This document shows, piece by piece, positions 11,778-22,616 of a stretch of DNA of 64,000 bases (positions are counted from its first letter, which is position 1; every line of letters begins with the position of its first letter). Source of the stretch: Gari tellinella (lineage: Eukaryota; Mollusca; Bivalvia; Cardiida; Psammobiidae); the NCBI GenBank assembly GCA_922989275.2, contig OV277871.1, positions 65,431,848 to 65,495,847 on the forward strand, read 5' to 3'. The notes under the pieces were generated by a model. It made no database searches. It had not been told where the DNA came from and saw only the letters and a list, made by a program, of their open reading frames with translations. A program made the translations under genes and the position numbers.

Positions 11778-12600
11778 AATGTGCGAAAATCAATTAATTA
11801 TCACATAATACCGTACTGAACTTCCCCCCTACATATCCTTTATGTGGTACGCTTCAACCAAAAAGGGTACATTTTGACTGGGTATGCTTTGACTATGGTA
11901 CGCTTTGACCATAACCCCTTTTATTTTCCCCAGGGGAAAATTTCTATTCCCCATTGGAAGGAAGATCGATTATAATTCAAATGAATAATTTTTGTTTGTA
12001 TAGATGTAAATCAAATGATGGTACATAAACCTTTTGTATACGGTTACTTATCAGATTACGTCTCACACAAGAGTGGCGATATGATTCGTAAAAAAGCATT
12101 TCTACTCTCTTGTGTATGGCTTAGAACTCGATATGATATCTTCTCATACGGTATACCCGGTATGTCTGAAATGTAATATTTTATTTCTCTTAACATTCGG
12201 TTTAGATCCAGATAAGACTCTAAATAAATCGGCATTTTCTCTGCATCTAATCAAATTTCATCAATAATCATATTATCTTATAGAGTCCCTGTCCGTGCTA
12301 TAAGCAGTTTGTTTCTCACATGCGCCCTATCTACAATTACATTAGTGCTAATTACATATAGATGTTTAGTATAATACAAAATTTATGTTAATAAAGATAT
12401 AAGCTGTCTTTTTCGAAAATATAAATAACAGAATGACGGTTTGGATCCAGAACAGTCATTCAGAAACAGGATGACTGGTCAGGATCCAAACGGATGAGTA
12501 GAATGCCCTTTAAATACAAATGAAATTATTTAAAGTAGTCGTTTCCTATACTTAAATGATAATTACTTTTGATCCTTATAAGACCTCACTGACACAACCT
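11778..12600. other. Unassigned part of the 8.9-kb element
   Basis: Only a minor internal repeat GGTACGCTT..GACC is seen (11847-11915), plus a weak hairpin around 12430-12500 (TTTGGATCCAGA..CAGGATCCAAA). Confidence 0.4.
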
Positions 12601-12624
12601 ATTTTGATATTCTTTATTAGATCT

Positions 12625-12711
12625 ATGTATGTATATTACTTGATGCTTTAGCTGTTCATGTTAATTATGAACCAAAGCCGAAATAAAATTGAGTTGAGTT
12701 GAGTTGAGAGA
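12625..12711 (+). repeat. Probable LINE 3' tail with TTGAG repeats
   Basis: GAAATAAAATTGAG followed by three more TTGAG/GTTGAG units is the kind of A/T-rich short tandem tail seen at the 3' end of non-LTR elements, with AATAAA just before. The body upstream is not recognisable. Confidence 0.45.
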
Positions 12712-14060
12712 AATTTGCGAAATTCTTTAACTCGGACCCAAACACCACACCGTAGATAAGATATTTATACCTGGTGGTTGCACACAATTTGCACGGGATT
12801 TTCAAGATTTCCGAAGGCAGCCCATTTGTTAACAACAATGAGAGTTCGCCCTTATCGAACGAAGATCATTAATTCACGCCAATATAATTAGATCATACCT
12901 GTATTATATTATTAGTTTTGAACCAGATATTAGTGCGAGTATGCAACTGTTAGCATACGTTTCTGATTTTATGCTTGGAATTAATTGTTTAATTCGCATA
13001 TATGTTATAATCTATAGGGTATGAATGTGTTCTTTTTGCGCAAATACGGGATCAGTATTGTCGTTTGTACTTTAAATGAGTTATTCGGCTATGAAGAAAA
13101 AAAACACAACAAAATTATCTAAAACGCTATAAATTTCGACTTCGTTTTCAAAACAGTTGAATCTGAATTAGAAAAATTGTATCTAAAACAATGACGTTCA
13201 CGTTTATGAAAATAAATACGATCTTTTTCGCGAAAGCAGTTTTGGAGCGCAATAATATTTCTTCCATTACGAGTGATTCGGTGTCATCTTTTAGCTTGTA
13301 TGTAAACAAAAGCGAACAGATTTTCAGGAGAGAGAATCTAATCAAAAACAATATTGATCTTGGAATCAGAAACGTGCATGTTGTAGTCTCATTTCTCGCC
13401 TTGTAGAAAAGCAAGTAAAAGTGTACGATCAATGTAGGAACAGAGTTTTATATCCAAAGTAGTCGTACCACATTTCACTATACATGTCGTGTTTTGGCTT
13501 CAAAATGGCGATGGATTTGTTTCACGACACGTGGTAAATATATTCAAAACACCTTTTCAGAAAGAAATGCTTGAAAATAACATTCCTGTCATCTCAATGA
13601 AGAACCGGGTTGCAATTTGTCATAGTTGTTCTGTTGAATTGTTTGCTATACAGTGCGGTGCACTTGCCCAAAAATCCCTTTGTTTTAATGCTTGTAAATA
13701 ATTATCAAGGCAGCTTTTGTCGGCATAGTTCGGTCAGTGTTAGAACATATATACATGCTTTGAATTGGACTGTGTGTTTCGATTGAGACTCATCTCTGTA
13801 AAGCATGAGTAGCATTTGACCTCAAAGTTGGCTACACTAGCCAGAATTCAATATGGCCGTGCAGTATTACATTAAGCATGCTCTTTCAACAGTTACTGCG
13901 TCTACTTACTGAAATCACCGATATTTTGTAAACGGGACAGGTGTTCGTCCCTGGCCGACACAGCATTGACCACTACTGTACGCTTGTTTCGGCGGTAATA
14001 TCGAGCATTACAGTCCTACAGATATACGTTTTTGACACCGATCAAAGCTGATGTCTTCTC
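12712..14060. other. Unassigned right part of the 8.9-kb element
   Basis: Open frames of 70-95 codons at 13148-13432 (minus), 13191-13406 and 13489-13701 (plus) have no recognisable motif. They overlap on opposite strands and look like chance frames. Confidence 0.5.
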
Positions 14061-14126
14061 AAAACATATGTATATATACATTCTGACATTTTTTTTCTCA
14101 AAAATCAATCGTGTCGCGTCCCTGTG

Positions 14127-14225
14127 GGTTACCCGGCGTCTGATCTGGCTCCAAACTGTTTGTATTGGAAATAATTGTTTGAGCGTAAACGCGTTTATTG
14201 GGAAAGAATAACGTTTTCTCCACTG
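14127..14225 (-). mobile_element. M1 copy 6, right part of a split copy
   Basis: Starts with the duplicated GGTTACCC and continues GGCGTCTGATCTGGCTCC to TTTTCTCCACTG, then TA. It carries the TGTATTGGAAATAAT and AACGTTTTCTCC variants, as in copy 2. Confidence 0.9.
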
Positions 14226-14516
14226 TAACTCGAACTCACTTTATACGAAATTACTTTTATTTCTAATTTTATTGTTTTGAAAGTTAAGTCATTCATAGCC
14301 GTATTTTAAAGTTCAAACGTAGCTTAAAACTTTGAAATTTGGAAATAATAAATTTAATCATAATTGAAATTCCCCTGAAGAGAAGGGGTAACCTCGATTT
14401 TGAGTCATCGAAACAGTTAGTCTCATGTAAACGCTGTGTTTAGCGGCGTCATTCCAGGATCCGAACGTTTTAGCATAATTTAGATAAGAATAGTTTTTAC
14501 CGAAATGAATTATAAC

Positions 14517-14870
14517 TGTAGCGCCCCTCTCTATAACGACATCCTAAGGGAGATAAAAAAAAGTGTGTGCGTTGTTCGTCCGGAGTCGTTGTAGGGAATA
14601 AAAATGGCTTACAGTTGCAAACAGCTTGAATCTAGATAAAACGCCACGTAACGCGGCGTCTGATCTTGATTCAAGCTTTTTGTCATTCGTCAATTTTTTT
14701 CTGTCAAAATGTCCTATATGTGAATTTTAGAAAAACAGCAGACGACAATTTAAAGCAGACGATATTACAGACGTGAAAATGTTGGACCTAATTGCCTTAT
14801 TTTGGAACAGTGGTAAGCGTAGTTGTAAAGAGAAAATCGTTGTTCGATCCGTTGAAGGTAGGGAACACTG
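14517..14870 (-). mobile_element. M2 copy 2
   Basis: Left end GTAGCGCCCCTCTCTATAAC (first bases altered) and right end AGGGAACACTG followed by TA. The hairpin CAAACAGCTTGAATC..GACGCC sits near the left end, so orientation is opposite to copy 1. CTGTCAAAATGTCCTATATG is shared with 17740 and 21440. Confidence 0.75.
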
Positions 14871-15203
14871 TACATCTAAACACCTTACACATCTAAAACG
14901 AAACTGCAAAAGTATGCATATAATTAAAGCCACGATATATTAAGACAAATAAACTCAATTGGCATTGACCGAAATGGTTAGGTTGCTGCTAGTATAGAGG
15001 TGAATAGTTCCCCAGCTGGTATATAATTACCCGAGACGACAGCAATTAGTGCAGACAAGACATACAATAATGCCTGAAACTTCCACAAGGCGCTGTAATT
15101 GACCACTAATATTTCATGTAGAGCTACTTCGTAGGGGAATAACTTATAGTTGTATTATGGTTACTACAGAATGCTACATGTGACACTAACCCACCCTTTG
15201 CTA
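14871..15203. other. Sequence shared in part with 21610-21800
   Basis: AGTTCC.CAGCTGGTA.ATA..CCGAGA.GAC occurs 130-150 bp downstream of the M2 copies at both 14870 and 21609. M2 therefore probably inserted in, or travelled with, a larger repeat. No gene seen. Confidence 0.4.
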
Positions 15204-15451
15204 CAGTGCAGAAAACGTTATTATTTCCCGTTTAAACGCAAAAACGTACGCAAACGCAAAACACTAAAACGTAGAAAATGACAACTTTTTGACAATTCTG
15301 ATAATTCATGTTTATCTTTCTGGCAAACAGATTGGAGCCTGATCAGACGCCGGGTTACCCGGCGTCTGATCTGGCTCCAAACTGTTTGCACTGCAAATAA
15401 TAGTTTTAGCGTAAACGCTTTTATTGGGAATGAATAACAGATTCTCCACTG
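15204..15451 (-). mobile_element. M1 copy 7, full length
   Basis: TA flanks. The left end is CAGTGCAGAAAACGTTATTA, one of the AAACG-type end variants. Hairpin intact. Confidence 0.92.
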
Positions 15452-15707
15452 TAGGCATGCATTTAGACTAGCTACTACTCTGATAAATAAGATATTATCT
15501 GTTATGTATTCTGTTTTCAATATGTGCCACTGTTGCCTTATTCCTGCTACAGAGTCCAGCACAGATTTATCAGATAGGAAAAGACAATTCTGTATGGGGA
15601 AAAAGGGGGAAATAATAATTTTAATTTCAGAGACTGAAGCCAGTCTAGCATGCATTCAATGGTATAGTGAAGAAGATATATGAAAACGCAATTATGCTAT
15701 AATCTTT

Positions 15708-15905
15708 ACGTCCATTGCAAATAGTTTAGATCCGCATCACACGACGGGTAACCCGGCGTCTTATCAGGCTAAAACCTGTTTGCCACTCAGATGAAGATGA
15801 AGCGCCGATATATATTTTATGTTTTGAAAATGTGTCATTTTCTTATGAATTGTATTGTATTGCGTTTGCGCCTTGTTCCATTCAAATAGGAAAAAAACCG
15901 TTTTC
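15708..15905 (+). mobile_element. Degenerate M1
   Basis: GGTAACCCGGCGTC, CTGTTTGCCA and TTGCGTTTGCG appear in M1 order, but both ends are lost and spacers have drifted. Confidence 0.65.
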
Positions 15906-16006
15906 GCATCTTTTAATAGACGATTTCAGCAATAAACGCTGACCCATTTTGTCTATTGATAGTTTTAATATACAATATATTTCACAATAACGAACAGTAC
16001 ATACCT

Positions 16007-16056
16007 TGATCAGAAGGCTCCTAACGGAGCCCTCTAATCAGGGTCTAAACTGTTTA
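16007..16056. repeat. Family E hairpin
   Basis: GATCAGAAGGCTCC and GGAGCCCTCTAATCAGGGTC form an imperfect hairpin. It is followed by AAACTGTTTACATAGGACA, also seen in part at 47225-47262. Confidence 0.55.
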
Positions 16057-16170
16057 CATAGGACAAATGTGCTCTTCCAAATAACATTTATTTTAAAGAA
16101 CATGTATATTCGTCGTTAGGAATGAATGTGTTAATTCTGTTTTTCAAATTTTCTATTAAAACGATACTTA

Positions 16171-16415
16171 CAGTGGCTAATCTGTTATTCTTTCCCGTTT
16201 AAACGCAAACGTACGCAAACGCAAAGCGCTAAAACGTAGAAAAGTACAACATTTTGACAATTCTGATAATTCATTTTTATCTTGGTGGCAAACAGTTTGG
16301 AGCCTGATCAGACGCCGGGTTATCCGGCGTCTGATCTGGCTCCAAACGGTTTGTAATAGAAATAATAGTTTTAGCGTAAACGCGCTTATTGGGAAAGAAT
16401 ACAGATTCTCCACTG
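16171..16415 (-). mobile_element. M1 copy 8 (filled site)
   Basis: Full-length M1 starting CAGTGGCTAATC and ending CTCCACTG inside duplicated unit 1. The paralogous unit 2 has the intact target with a single TA. The right part lacks one base (AAAGAATACAG). Confidence 0.95.
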
Positions 16416-16466
16416 TACAAATGAAGCGTTAATGAAGTGACTACATGTTTTGCTTTTGATCATGTA

Positions 16467-16712
16467 CAGTGGAGAATGTGTTATTCTTTCCCAATAAACG
16501 CGTTTACGCTAAAACTATTATTTTCACTGCAAACAGTTTGGAGCCAGATCAGACGCCGGGTAACCCGGCGTCTGATCAGGCTCCAAACTGTTTGCCACCA
16601 AGATAAACATGAAATATCAGAATTGTCCTAAAGTTGTTCTTTTCTACGTTTAAGCGCTTTGCGTTTGCGTACGTTTGCGTTTAAACGGGAAAGAATAACA
16701 CATTCTCCACTG
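16467..16712 (+). mobile_element. M1 copy 9 (duplication junction)
   Basis: Full-length M1 lying exactly between the two copies of the 164-bp unit, with TA on both sides. It ends CACATTCTCCACTG. Confidence 0.95.
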
Positions 16713-16875
16713 TACATAGGACAAATGTGCTCTTCCAAATAACATTTTTTAAAGAACATGTATATTCGTCGTTAGGAATGAATGTGTTAATTCTGTTTTT
16801 CAAATTTTCTATTAAAACGATACTTACAAATGAAGCGTTAATGAAGTGACTACATGTTTTGCATTTGATCATGTA

Positions 16876-17121
16876 TAGTGGAGAAAACGTTATTCTTTCC
16901 CAATAAACGCGTTTACGCTAAAACTATTATTTTCACTGCAAACAGTTTGGAGCCAGATCAGACGCCGGGTAACCCGGCGTCTGATCAGGCTCCAAACTGT
17001 TTGCCACCAAGATAAAGATGAATTATCAGAATTGTCAAAAAGTTGTATTTTTCTACGTTTTAGTGTTTTGCGTTTGCGTACGTTTGCGTTTAAACGGGAA
17101 AGAATAACAGATTCTCCACTG
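16876..17121 (+). mobile_element. M1 copy 10
   Basis: Full-length M1 after duplicated unit 2. The first base is T rather than C (TAGTGGAGAAAACG). TA flanks. Confidence 0.93.
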
Positions 17122-17237
17122 TAGTATATGATCTATAGAGACCAATTGGTACGTCCCTGTGAAAAATCCAATTATAGTTCTAGTGAAAGATTCAAAACCA
17201 GGGCGATGGACGAATTCATCGAAAACATATAGCTATA

Positions 17238-17535
17238 CAGGGTTGTAGAGAGGAAATTATTGTATAGCGTTTGGTTTTTTTGGGACTGTGTAATTGAATT
17301 CTTACTCCGACACCTCCTTCCGAGATCTTATCGACTTCTGGTGTAGGTATGGAAAGTTATTGTGGTCGCCGCTCCCATGAGGAATTAGATGTGTCTGTGA
17401 CCCATTCGAATGACAAATTCTGTATGGCGATACAATTACAGTGTAGCATTGAGAGTTTAGTTGAGAATGATATAGGTCTTGTGGGGGCCTCATCCATTCA
17501 TTTGCAATTGAGGTTAGATTCTTTGAAATAGCGTT
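17238..17535 (+). repeat. Dispersed repeat G, copy 1
   Basis: The reverse complement of 29095-29375 matches nearly throughout, for example TATAGCGTTTGGTTT and GGTATGGAAAGTTATTGTGG. An open frame (MESYCGRRSHEELDVSV) is shared in diverged form, but the differences fall on first and second codon positions as well. I treat it as repeat DNA, not a gene. Confidence 0.75.
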
Positions 17536-17618
17536 ACTTGCAATATGAAATAAACTTTTTTAAGTGGCTCCACTATGATATTTCTATATTTAAGATATGT
17601 TTAAGAAAAAAGGTAGAA

Positions 17619-17933
17619 CAGTGCTTCCTGTATACAACGCCTCCCAATGGGAGACAACTATTTTGTGCGTTGTTCCGAGGGAGTCGTTATAGGGAGGGAT
17701 ATATGCGTACATTCGCAAACAGTTGTTTGTTTCTCATCATTATGTTTTTTGTCTGTCAAAATATCTAATATGTGACTTTGAGAAAAACAACAGACGACAA
17801 TTTTAAGCAGAAAATAATTATATAGAAGACGTGAAAATGTTGGACATAATTTCTTGTTTGGGGGCCTGCGGCAAGCGTCGATGTAAGGAGGTAATCGTTA
17901 TTGGGTTGGCCATGGTAGGGAGGGGGTAATTTA
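17619..17933 (-). mobile_element. Decayed M2
   Basis: CAGTGCTTCCTG, CAATGGGAGACAA, GTTGTTCCGAGGGAGTCG, CTGTCAAAATATCTAATATG and GACGTGAAAATGTTGGAC occur in M2 order. The hairpin is reduced to CAAACAGTTGTTTG and the right end is eroded. Confidence 0.7.
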
Positions 17934-18042
17934 TAAGGCCGGGAATACAAACAGCTGTACACAAAGCGTTTACAGTGCTGTAAGATATTTCTGGGCTGAT
18001 TCGTAGAGGAAATACCGTGAATATTATTCATGAATTTATATA

Positions 18043-18300
18043 CAGAGCCCCTCTCTACAACGACAACCAATGGGAGACACAGATTGTATGTGTTGTTCGG
18101 AGGGAGTCGTTATAGGGAGGGAACCTTAAACTTGGTTTGAATTTGCAAACTGTTTGAAGCTGTTTGTCACTCATGATTATCTTTATTCAAACAGTTTGCA
18201 AATGCAAGGCAAATCTTAATTTTCCCACCCTATAACGACTCTCTCCGAACAACACACACACTCTGTGTGTCCCATTGGGTGTCGTTGTAGAGAGGAAGAC
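18043..18300. mobile_element. M2 foldback derivative
   Basis: Both ends are the same M2 end in opposite directions: CAGAGCCCCTCTCTACAACG..CGGAGGGAGTCGTTATAGGG at the left and its inverse at the right. CAAACTGTTTGAA..TTCAAACAGTTTG pairs in the middle. The unique M2 body is missing. Confidence 0.75.
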
Positions 18301-18513
18301 ATTTTTCCAGTCAGAACAGCCCTAACACTTCAAATGCAGGCGAAAATTTGCCGGTAAATGCGTAAAAGCAGACGATAAAACTTAGCAGTAAAAAGGTGCA
18401 TGGTTGTACTGAAAATAATATTTTGCCTTAAAAAATTAAATGGCTTATATTCCATAATTTAATGTTTCTTTCAGTTGTTGTATTTAGCGCGACTTTTTGG
18501 AATTTACTTGAGC

Positions 18514-18755
18514 ATGAACCCCTTCACTGCCAAATTTGTCGTGAATGTTTACCCTTTCATTGTCGTCTGCTTAAATTTTGATGTTTGCAAGATCGTTTCT
18601 AAGTAAGATTCAATGTAATATTAATATTAAAACATATCGATAAGAGTGTCAAACAGTTTGGATCCTGATCAGACGCCGTGTTAAGCGGCGTCTGATCAGG
18701 ATCCAAATTGTTTGCAACTGCGCTTTAAGGCGTCATTGAGAGTGAAAAGGGTTAA
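18514..18755 (-). mobile_element. P2 TTAA MITE, copy 1
   Basis: About 242 bp from TGAACCCCTTCACTGCC (TTAA eroded to TGAA) to GAGTGAAAAGGGTTAA. Hairpin CAAACAGTTTGGATCCTGAT at 18656-18713. Length equals the other full P2 copies. Confidence 0.7.
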
Positions 18756-18898
18756 AAAGGTATCTAACATGTCCCAAACACTACTCATTGAAATGTACGT
18801 ATAAACATTCTAAAGGACGACCAATTACATACTGTAGGATGAATTGCATTTAGAAATACGATATAGATCTACAGCCTGGCATATGCTTGCCATGTTTA

Positions 18899-19060
18899 TT
18901 AATCCATTACCCATTAGCCGTTTCTGTTGTATTGAAAATAGGTGACTACTTAAAGCCGGTTCCAAGTAAGGCAGAATGTGTCTTTAGACATGTGTGGATA
19001 ACTAATTAAAAGGCGTTAAAAGTCGTATTTATTGGGTGATGGGTTATCTAATTATACATG
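18899..19060 (+). repeat. Degenerate P1
   Basis: TTAATCCATTACCCATTAGCC, GGTGACTACTTAAAGC.GGTT and GGCGTTAAAAGTCG are diverged P1 landmarks. Confidence 0.55.
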
Positions 19061-19496
19061 AATTCATGAGTGGTACCAAAGAGGTATATAAAATAGGATG
19101 TTGATAAGGTATAACACATGATTTAATGGTTATGATTGATATTCAAATCACCGTGAATCATTAAAAGAATGACTGACAACGTGTAAAAATACCTAACTAT
19201 GATTGATAGTGTCTCGCGTAGGTTATTGATCAGTTTTGATACTTGAGTGCTCTCACAGAATGTTCTGTTAATGTTCTGTTAATATGAAGGGAATCTGCAA
19301 GTCTAACACCTCGCTTTTAGATACAATGTTAATTTCCCATAGACCAAAATGAATCATTTGACCTACTCTATTATGATATTCTTTTCTCTATTCTTCTTTC
19401 TTTTTTTGCATTGATATAAACAGTGTGACGTCGTAGACGTTGAATTCGTCGTTTCCTACGAACGAGACAGCCAGGGTTGACAAGCTCGGTGTAATA
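19061..19496. other. Unassigned sequence
   Basis: AT-rich; no gene or known repeat seen. Confidence 0.5.
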
Positions 19497-19642
19497 CAAT
19501 AAATATTAGATGGCAGTTTGCGTGACATTCAAATTGTCAACCCTCGAAAACAAGAAAGTCACCCTCGGCTTCGTCTCGGGGTGACATTCTTTTTCTCGGG
19601 TTGACAATTTGAATGTCACTCAAACTGCCATCTAATATTTAT
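19497..19642. repeat. Long palindrome
   Basis: Arms of about 65 bp: ATATTAGATGGCAGTTTG..GTGACATTCAAATTGTCAAC pairs with its inverse ending near 19642, with few mismatches. The centre is near CTTCGTCTCGGG. Probably a foldback element; target duplication not clear. Confidence 0.85.
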
Positions 19643-20361
19643 ATAATGTGAATCATACAGATGTTTGCAACGAATCTTGCCTCATCATGAGGAATTGTTT
19701 TAAACGTTTCCCTATTGAGTTATGATCGAACGATTCGGATTGAAACCATTTGGAAATATTTTACCTTTGATTTTAGTTGCCATACATATAATCGTACATG
19801 GAGAATATGTAACGTCGGGGACATTGTAGCTATCGTTAATTGTATCGTGTGAGAAAATAGGTGACATTTTAGCACACTTTTAATACAAACTACTGTCATA
19901 TGAATTCAATGCATAACATTGACAATTTTGTATCAAGTAATAACTTGTGTTTTATAGCATTTTTACCCATGGTTTGTATTTGTATCAATATTTTCCCCAG
20001 TCACTTATGCCTAAATATATTTAGGCATTGCAATGAAGTACTAGTTTGATTAACCAATAAATATGACCATGGACTTTGAACAGGTCGGAAACTTGTCAAA
20101 TAAATGTCCCCGGCGACGCAATATCAGAATGATTTTACGAACGAACTTTGAAATTATCCAACATTCAATTTATGAACACTTAATATCTCAAACGGAATCA
20201 AATCTGATACAACTGTAATTATAAAACCTTTTGAATTTATTATTGTTTTGGCAATACTTGGTTACACGATCAATATCCACTAAAACCACATAAAAATATT
20301 GTAAAGCTTCAGATCAGACGCCAAATGACTAGACGTCTCAAAACGTTAGCATATAAAGCTA
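19643..20361. other. Unassigned sequence
   Basis: One hairpin-like remnant near 20312 (AGATCAGACGCC..AGACGTCT). Nothing else recognised. Confidence 0.45.
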
Positions 20362-20607
20362 CAGTGGAGAATCTGTTATTCTTTCCCGTTTAAACGCAAA
20401 CGTACGCAAACGCAAAGGGCTAAAACGTAGAAAAGTACAACTTTTGGACAATTCTGATATTTCATGTTTATCTTGGTGGCAAAGGGTTTGGAGCCTGATC
20501 AGATGCCGGGTTACCCGGCGTCTGATCTGGCTCCAAACTGTTTGCACTGCAAATAATAGTTTTAGCGTAAACGCGTTTATTGGGAAAGAATAACAGATTC
20601 TCCACTG
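20362..20607 (-). mobile_element. M1 copy 11, full length
   Basis: TA flanks and intact ends. The hairpin loses one pair (GATGCCGGG on the left arm). CAAAGGGTTTGG replaces CAAACAGTTTGG on the outer left arm. Confidence 0.93.
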
Positions 20608-20830
20608 TACCAGAGTAAATATTTGAGCCATGCCATGACAAAACCAGTCTAGTTGCATCGCAATTGTGTACAGACCAAACACTGTTGTCATTCAAGGCAC
20701 TGTATCCGAGTTTATTCTATACTGCACACTACCGTTTATAATACAGTTATGTGAAATGCGTCCGATGCATGTGGGTGTCAAACAGTGTAGATCAATACTA
20801 GTCTTTGATGTGACGGCTGGCCTTGATTTA

Positions 20831-21187
20831 CAGTGTAACCCCTCTAAACCGGAAACTCTGAATACCGGAACCTTCTCTAAACCGGACAAAAGCTTTGGTC
20901 CCGTTTTTATTTTTACCCATTACACCATCAACACGCCTTATTACGTCTTTGGTTTTTTCTTTCACTGAAAAAAAAAGTTTGTACATTCTAGCAGATGATA
21001 GCTTAAAGCAGGTTGAAAGTAAAGCAGAATGCGCCTTAAGGCGCATTCTGCTTTACTTTCAACCTGCTTTAAGTGGTCAGCTATCTTCCATACTAGAAAC
21101 AACTTAAAACCCCTCTAAACCGGAAACCCCTTTAAACCGGACATTACTGTTGTCCCCAGACATGTCCGGTTTAGAGAGGTATCACTG
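20831..21187. mobile_element. TA element with CTCTAAACCGG ends, containing a nested P1
   Basis: Ends CAGTGTAACCCCTCTAAACC and GGTTTAGAGAGGTATCACTG lie between TA dinucleotides (20829-20830, 21188-21189). Internal TAAACCGGAAA/TAAACCGGACA motifs repeat. A P1 element (20912-21107, hairpin 21002-21073) sits inside, so this host element is the older of the two. Confidence 0.75.
20912..21107 (-). mobile_element. Nested P1, copy 2
   Basis: CCATTACACCATCAACACGCC, TTTCACTGAAAAAAAAAGTTTG, the near-perfect hairpin 21002-21073 and CTATCTTCCATACTAGAAAC follow P1 order. The TTAA ends are eroded. Confidence 0.7.
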
Positions 21188-21251
21188 TACACTGTTTGCA
21201 ATGCAATAAGGCACGGGTTCTGACGACATGGCTCATTCACTTTTTAAACTA

Positions 21252-21609
21252 CAGCGCTCCCTCTCTACAACGACATCCAATGGGAGACAACAATTTTGTG
21301 AGTTGTTCGGAGGGAGTCGTTAGAGGGAGGGAAATCGGCTTACATTGGCAAACAGCCTGAATCCCGATCAGACGCCGCGTAACGCGGCGTCTGATCGGGA
21401 TTCAGGCTGTTTGTCACTCGTCGTTAATTTATTTTCTGTCAAAATGTCTATTATGTCAATTTGAGAAAAACAGTACACGACAATTTAAAGCAGACGACAT
21501 TGCAACAGTAAAAGCGTTAGACATAGTTGTCCTGTTTGGGGAAATGCGGCAAGAGTCGTTGTAAGAAGGGAGTCGTTGTTGGGAGGGTCGTTGTAGACAG
21601 GGAGCACTG
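21252..21609 (-). mobile_element. M2 copy 3, best preserved
   Basis: TA-bounded (21250-21251, 21610-21611). Ends CAGCGCTCCCTCTCTACAAC and GTTGTAGACAGGGAGCACTG. A perfect hairpin at 21353-21413 (CAAACAGCCTGAATCCCGAT, GACGCCGCGTAACGCGGCGTC at the apex). Useful as the family reference. Confidence 0.85.
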
Positions 21610-22616
21610 TATTTTGACCAACAAGTTTTAAAAGCTGGAGATGACAGTTTTACATTTTATGTTCAAGTTAGTCAGTGTTCACATCACGGTTTTCAAGTTT
21701 GAATAGGAGGCTACATGCATCGATATTGACAAGAAGAGTTAAGGTAAATATAGAAAGTTCCGTAGCTGGTAAATATCCGAGATGACAAGAACTAACCCAC
21801 TCATCCCTGAAAAATTTAATGGAAAATCCCATTATCCAATGAAGTCGGGTTCATTTTTATGCCTCCGTACGACTTAAATAACTTCGAAACTATACGTGAT
21901 CGGGACTTTATAATTGGCACCTGTCATGCCCGACAGGTGTCAAGGTCATATATATGTCAAATGAGCCAAGTTCAAAATCAGGCTGGTGTCTTTGTACCTT
22001 TTCTTCAAAACAGCATTAAGGAATCCCATACCTGCGGCATGATTGTATTTTGCAACCAAATGAATACATTTCAGCAATAAAACACCTCGGGAGCATTTGT
22101 CACATACTGTGACACCGTTCTTGTTGATATCTAGGAATATTTACATTCACCCTGTAAAGTCTTTATGTAATCGTATTAAAAATATGCAGGCCATTTCTCA
22201 ATGAACCTACAAATCGAAACTGGTTCCAGCCAGTTAGAAAGAGGGCGGAGTCTCCGCCGGAGATATACCGACCTAGCGACCAAATAATGGTTGCTATGGC
22301 GTGTAAATAGGCTGAAATAAACATGCGCGATCTAATTTTTAAAATATGCTTTAATAATAGTTAAACATTGTTTATTTGTTATGTCTTAAAAGTATTCGTT
22401 AAGCACACAGCGACAGTTTACTGGGTAGAAGCCTGACTGTATAATCAACACCGAAACATGTATTTTGAACTACTTTTCATACCGTATATTATAGAAATCG
22501 AATGGCTGTTACATCTAGGGTTACATCTATCAAACCAGTTGGCCGGTATATGGAATATTTATATACATGACAAACAAATCTGGTCAAAATTCACATTAAA
22601 TGGACAAGGCAGTAAA
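21610..22616. other. Unassigned sequence
   Basis: A small palindrome CACCTGTCATGCCCGACAGGTG (21920-21941) and short frames only. No gene recognised. Confidence 0.45.

Larger units (their letters stand above)
5248..14126. mobile_element. 8.9-kb TIR element inserted in M1
   Basis: The ends are inverted repeats of roughly 50 bp: CACAGGGACGCGACACGATT at 5248 and its complement ending at 14126. Both continue into TTTTTGAGAAAAAAAA and GTCAGAATGTATATATA. The flanks carry the 8-bp duplication GGTTACCC (5240-5247, 14127-14134). An 8-bp target and CA..GG ends suit hAT-type elements or other 8-bp-target superfamilies such as KDZ. Because the target is palindromic, 6 bp with longer ends is also possible. 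No transposase frame survives; the longest frames inside are under 100 codons with no recognisable motif. It may be non-autonomous, decayed, or intron-bearing beyond my reach. Confidence 0.8.
16055..16875 (+). repeat. Tandem duplication with M1 at the junction and a filled/empty site pair
   Basis: Unit 1 (16055-16466) and unit 2 (16713-16875) are the same roughly 164-bp sequence, each beginning at TACATAGG and ending ATCATGTA. M1 copy 9 separates them and copy 10 follows unit 2. Unit 1 contains M1 copy 8 between ACGATACTTA and TACAAATGAAG; unit 2 reads ACGATACTTACAAATGAAG with no element. That is direct proof of M1's ends and its TA duplication. Confidence 0.93.

Noticed and set aside
5248..14126. 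Inversion between two M1 halves rather than an insertion
   Set aside because: The outer M1 halves are in the same orientation and rebuild one 246-bp element with an 8-bp duplication. An inversion would not create a direct target duplication.
16171..17121. Regularly spaced similar repeats suggesting a CRISPR array
   Set aside because: Units are about 246-bp transposons in both orientations with TA flanks, not 25-40-bp repeats with spacers, and the sequence is clearly eukaryotic.
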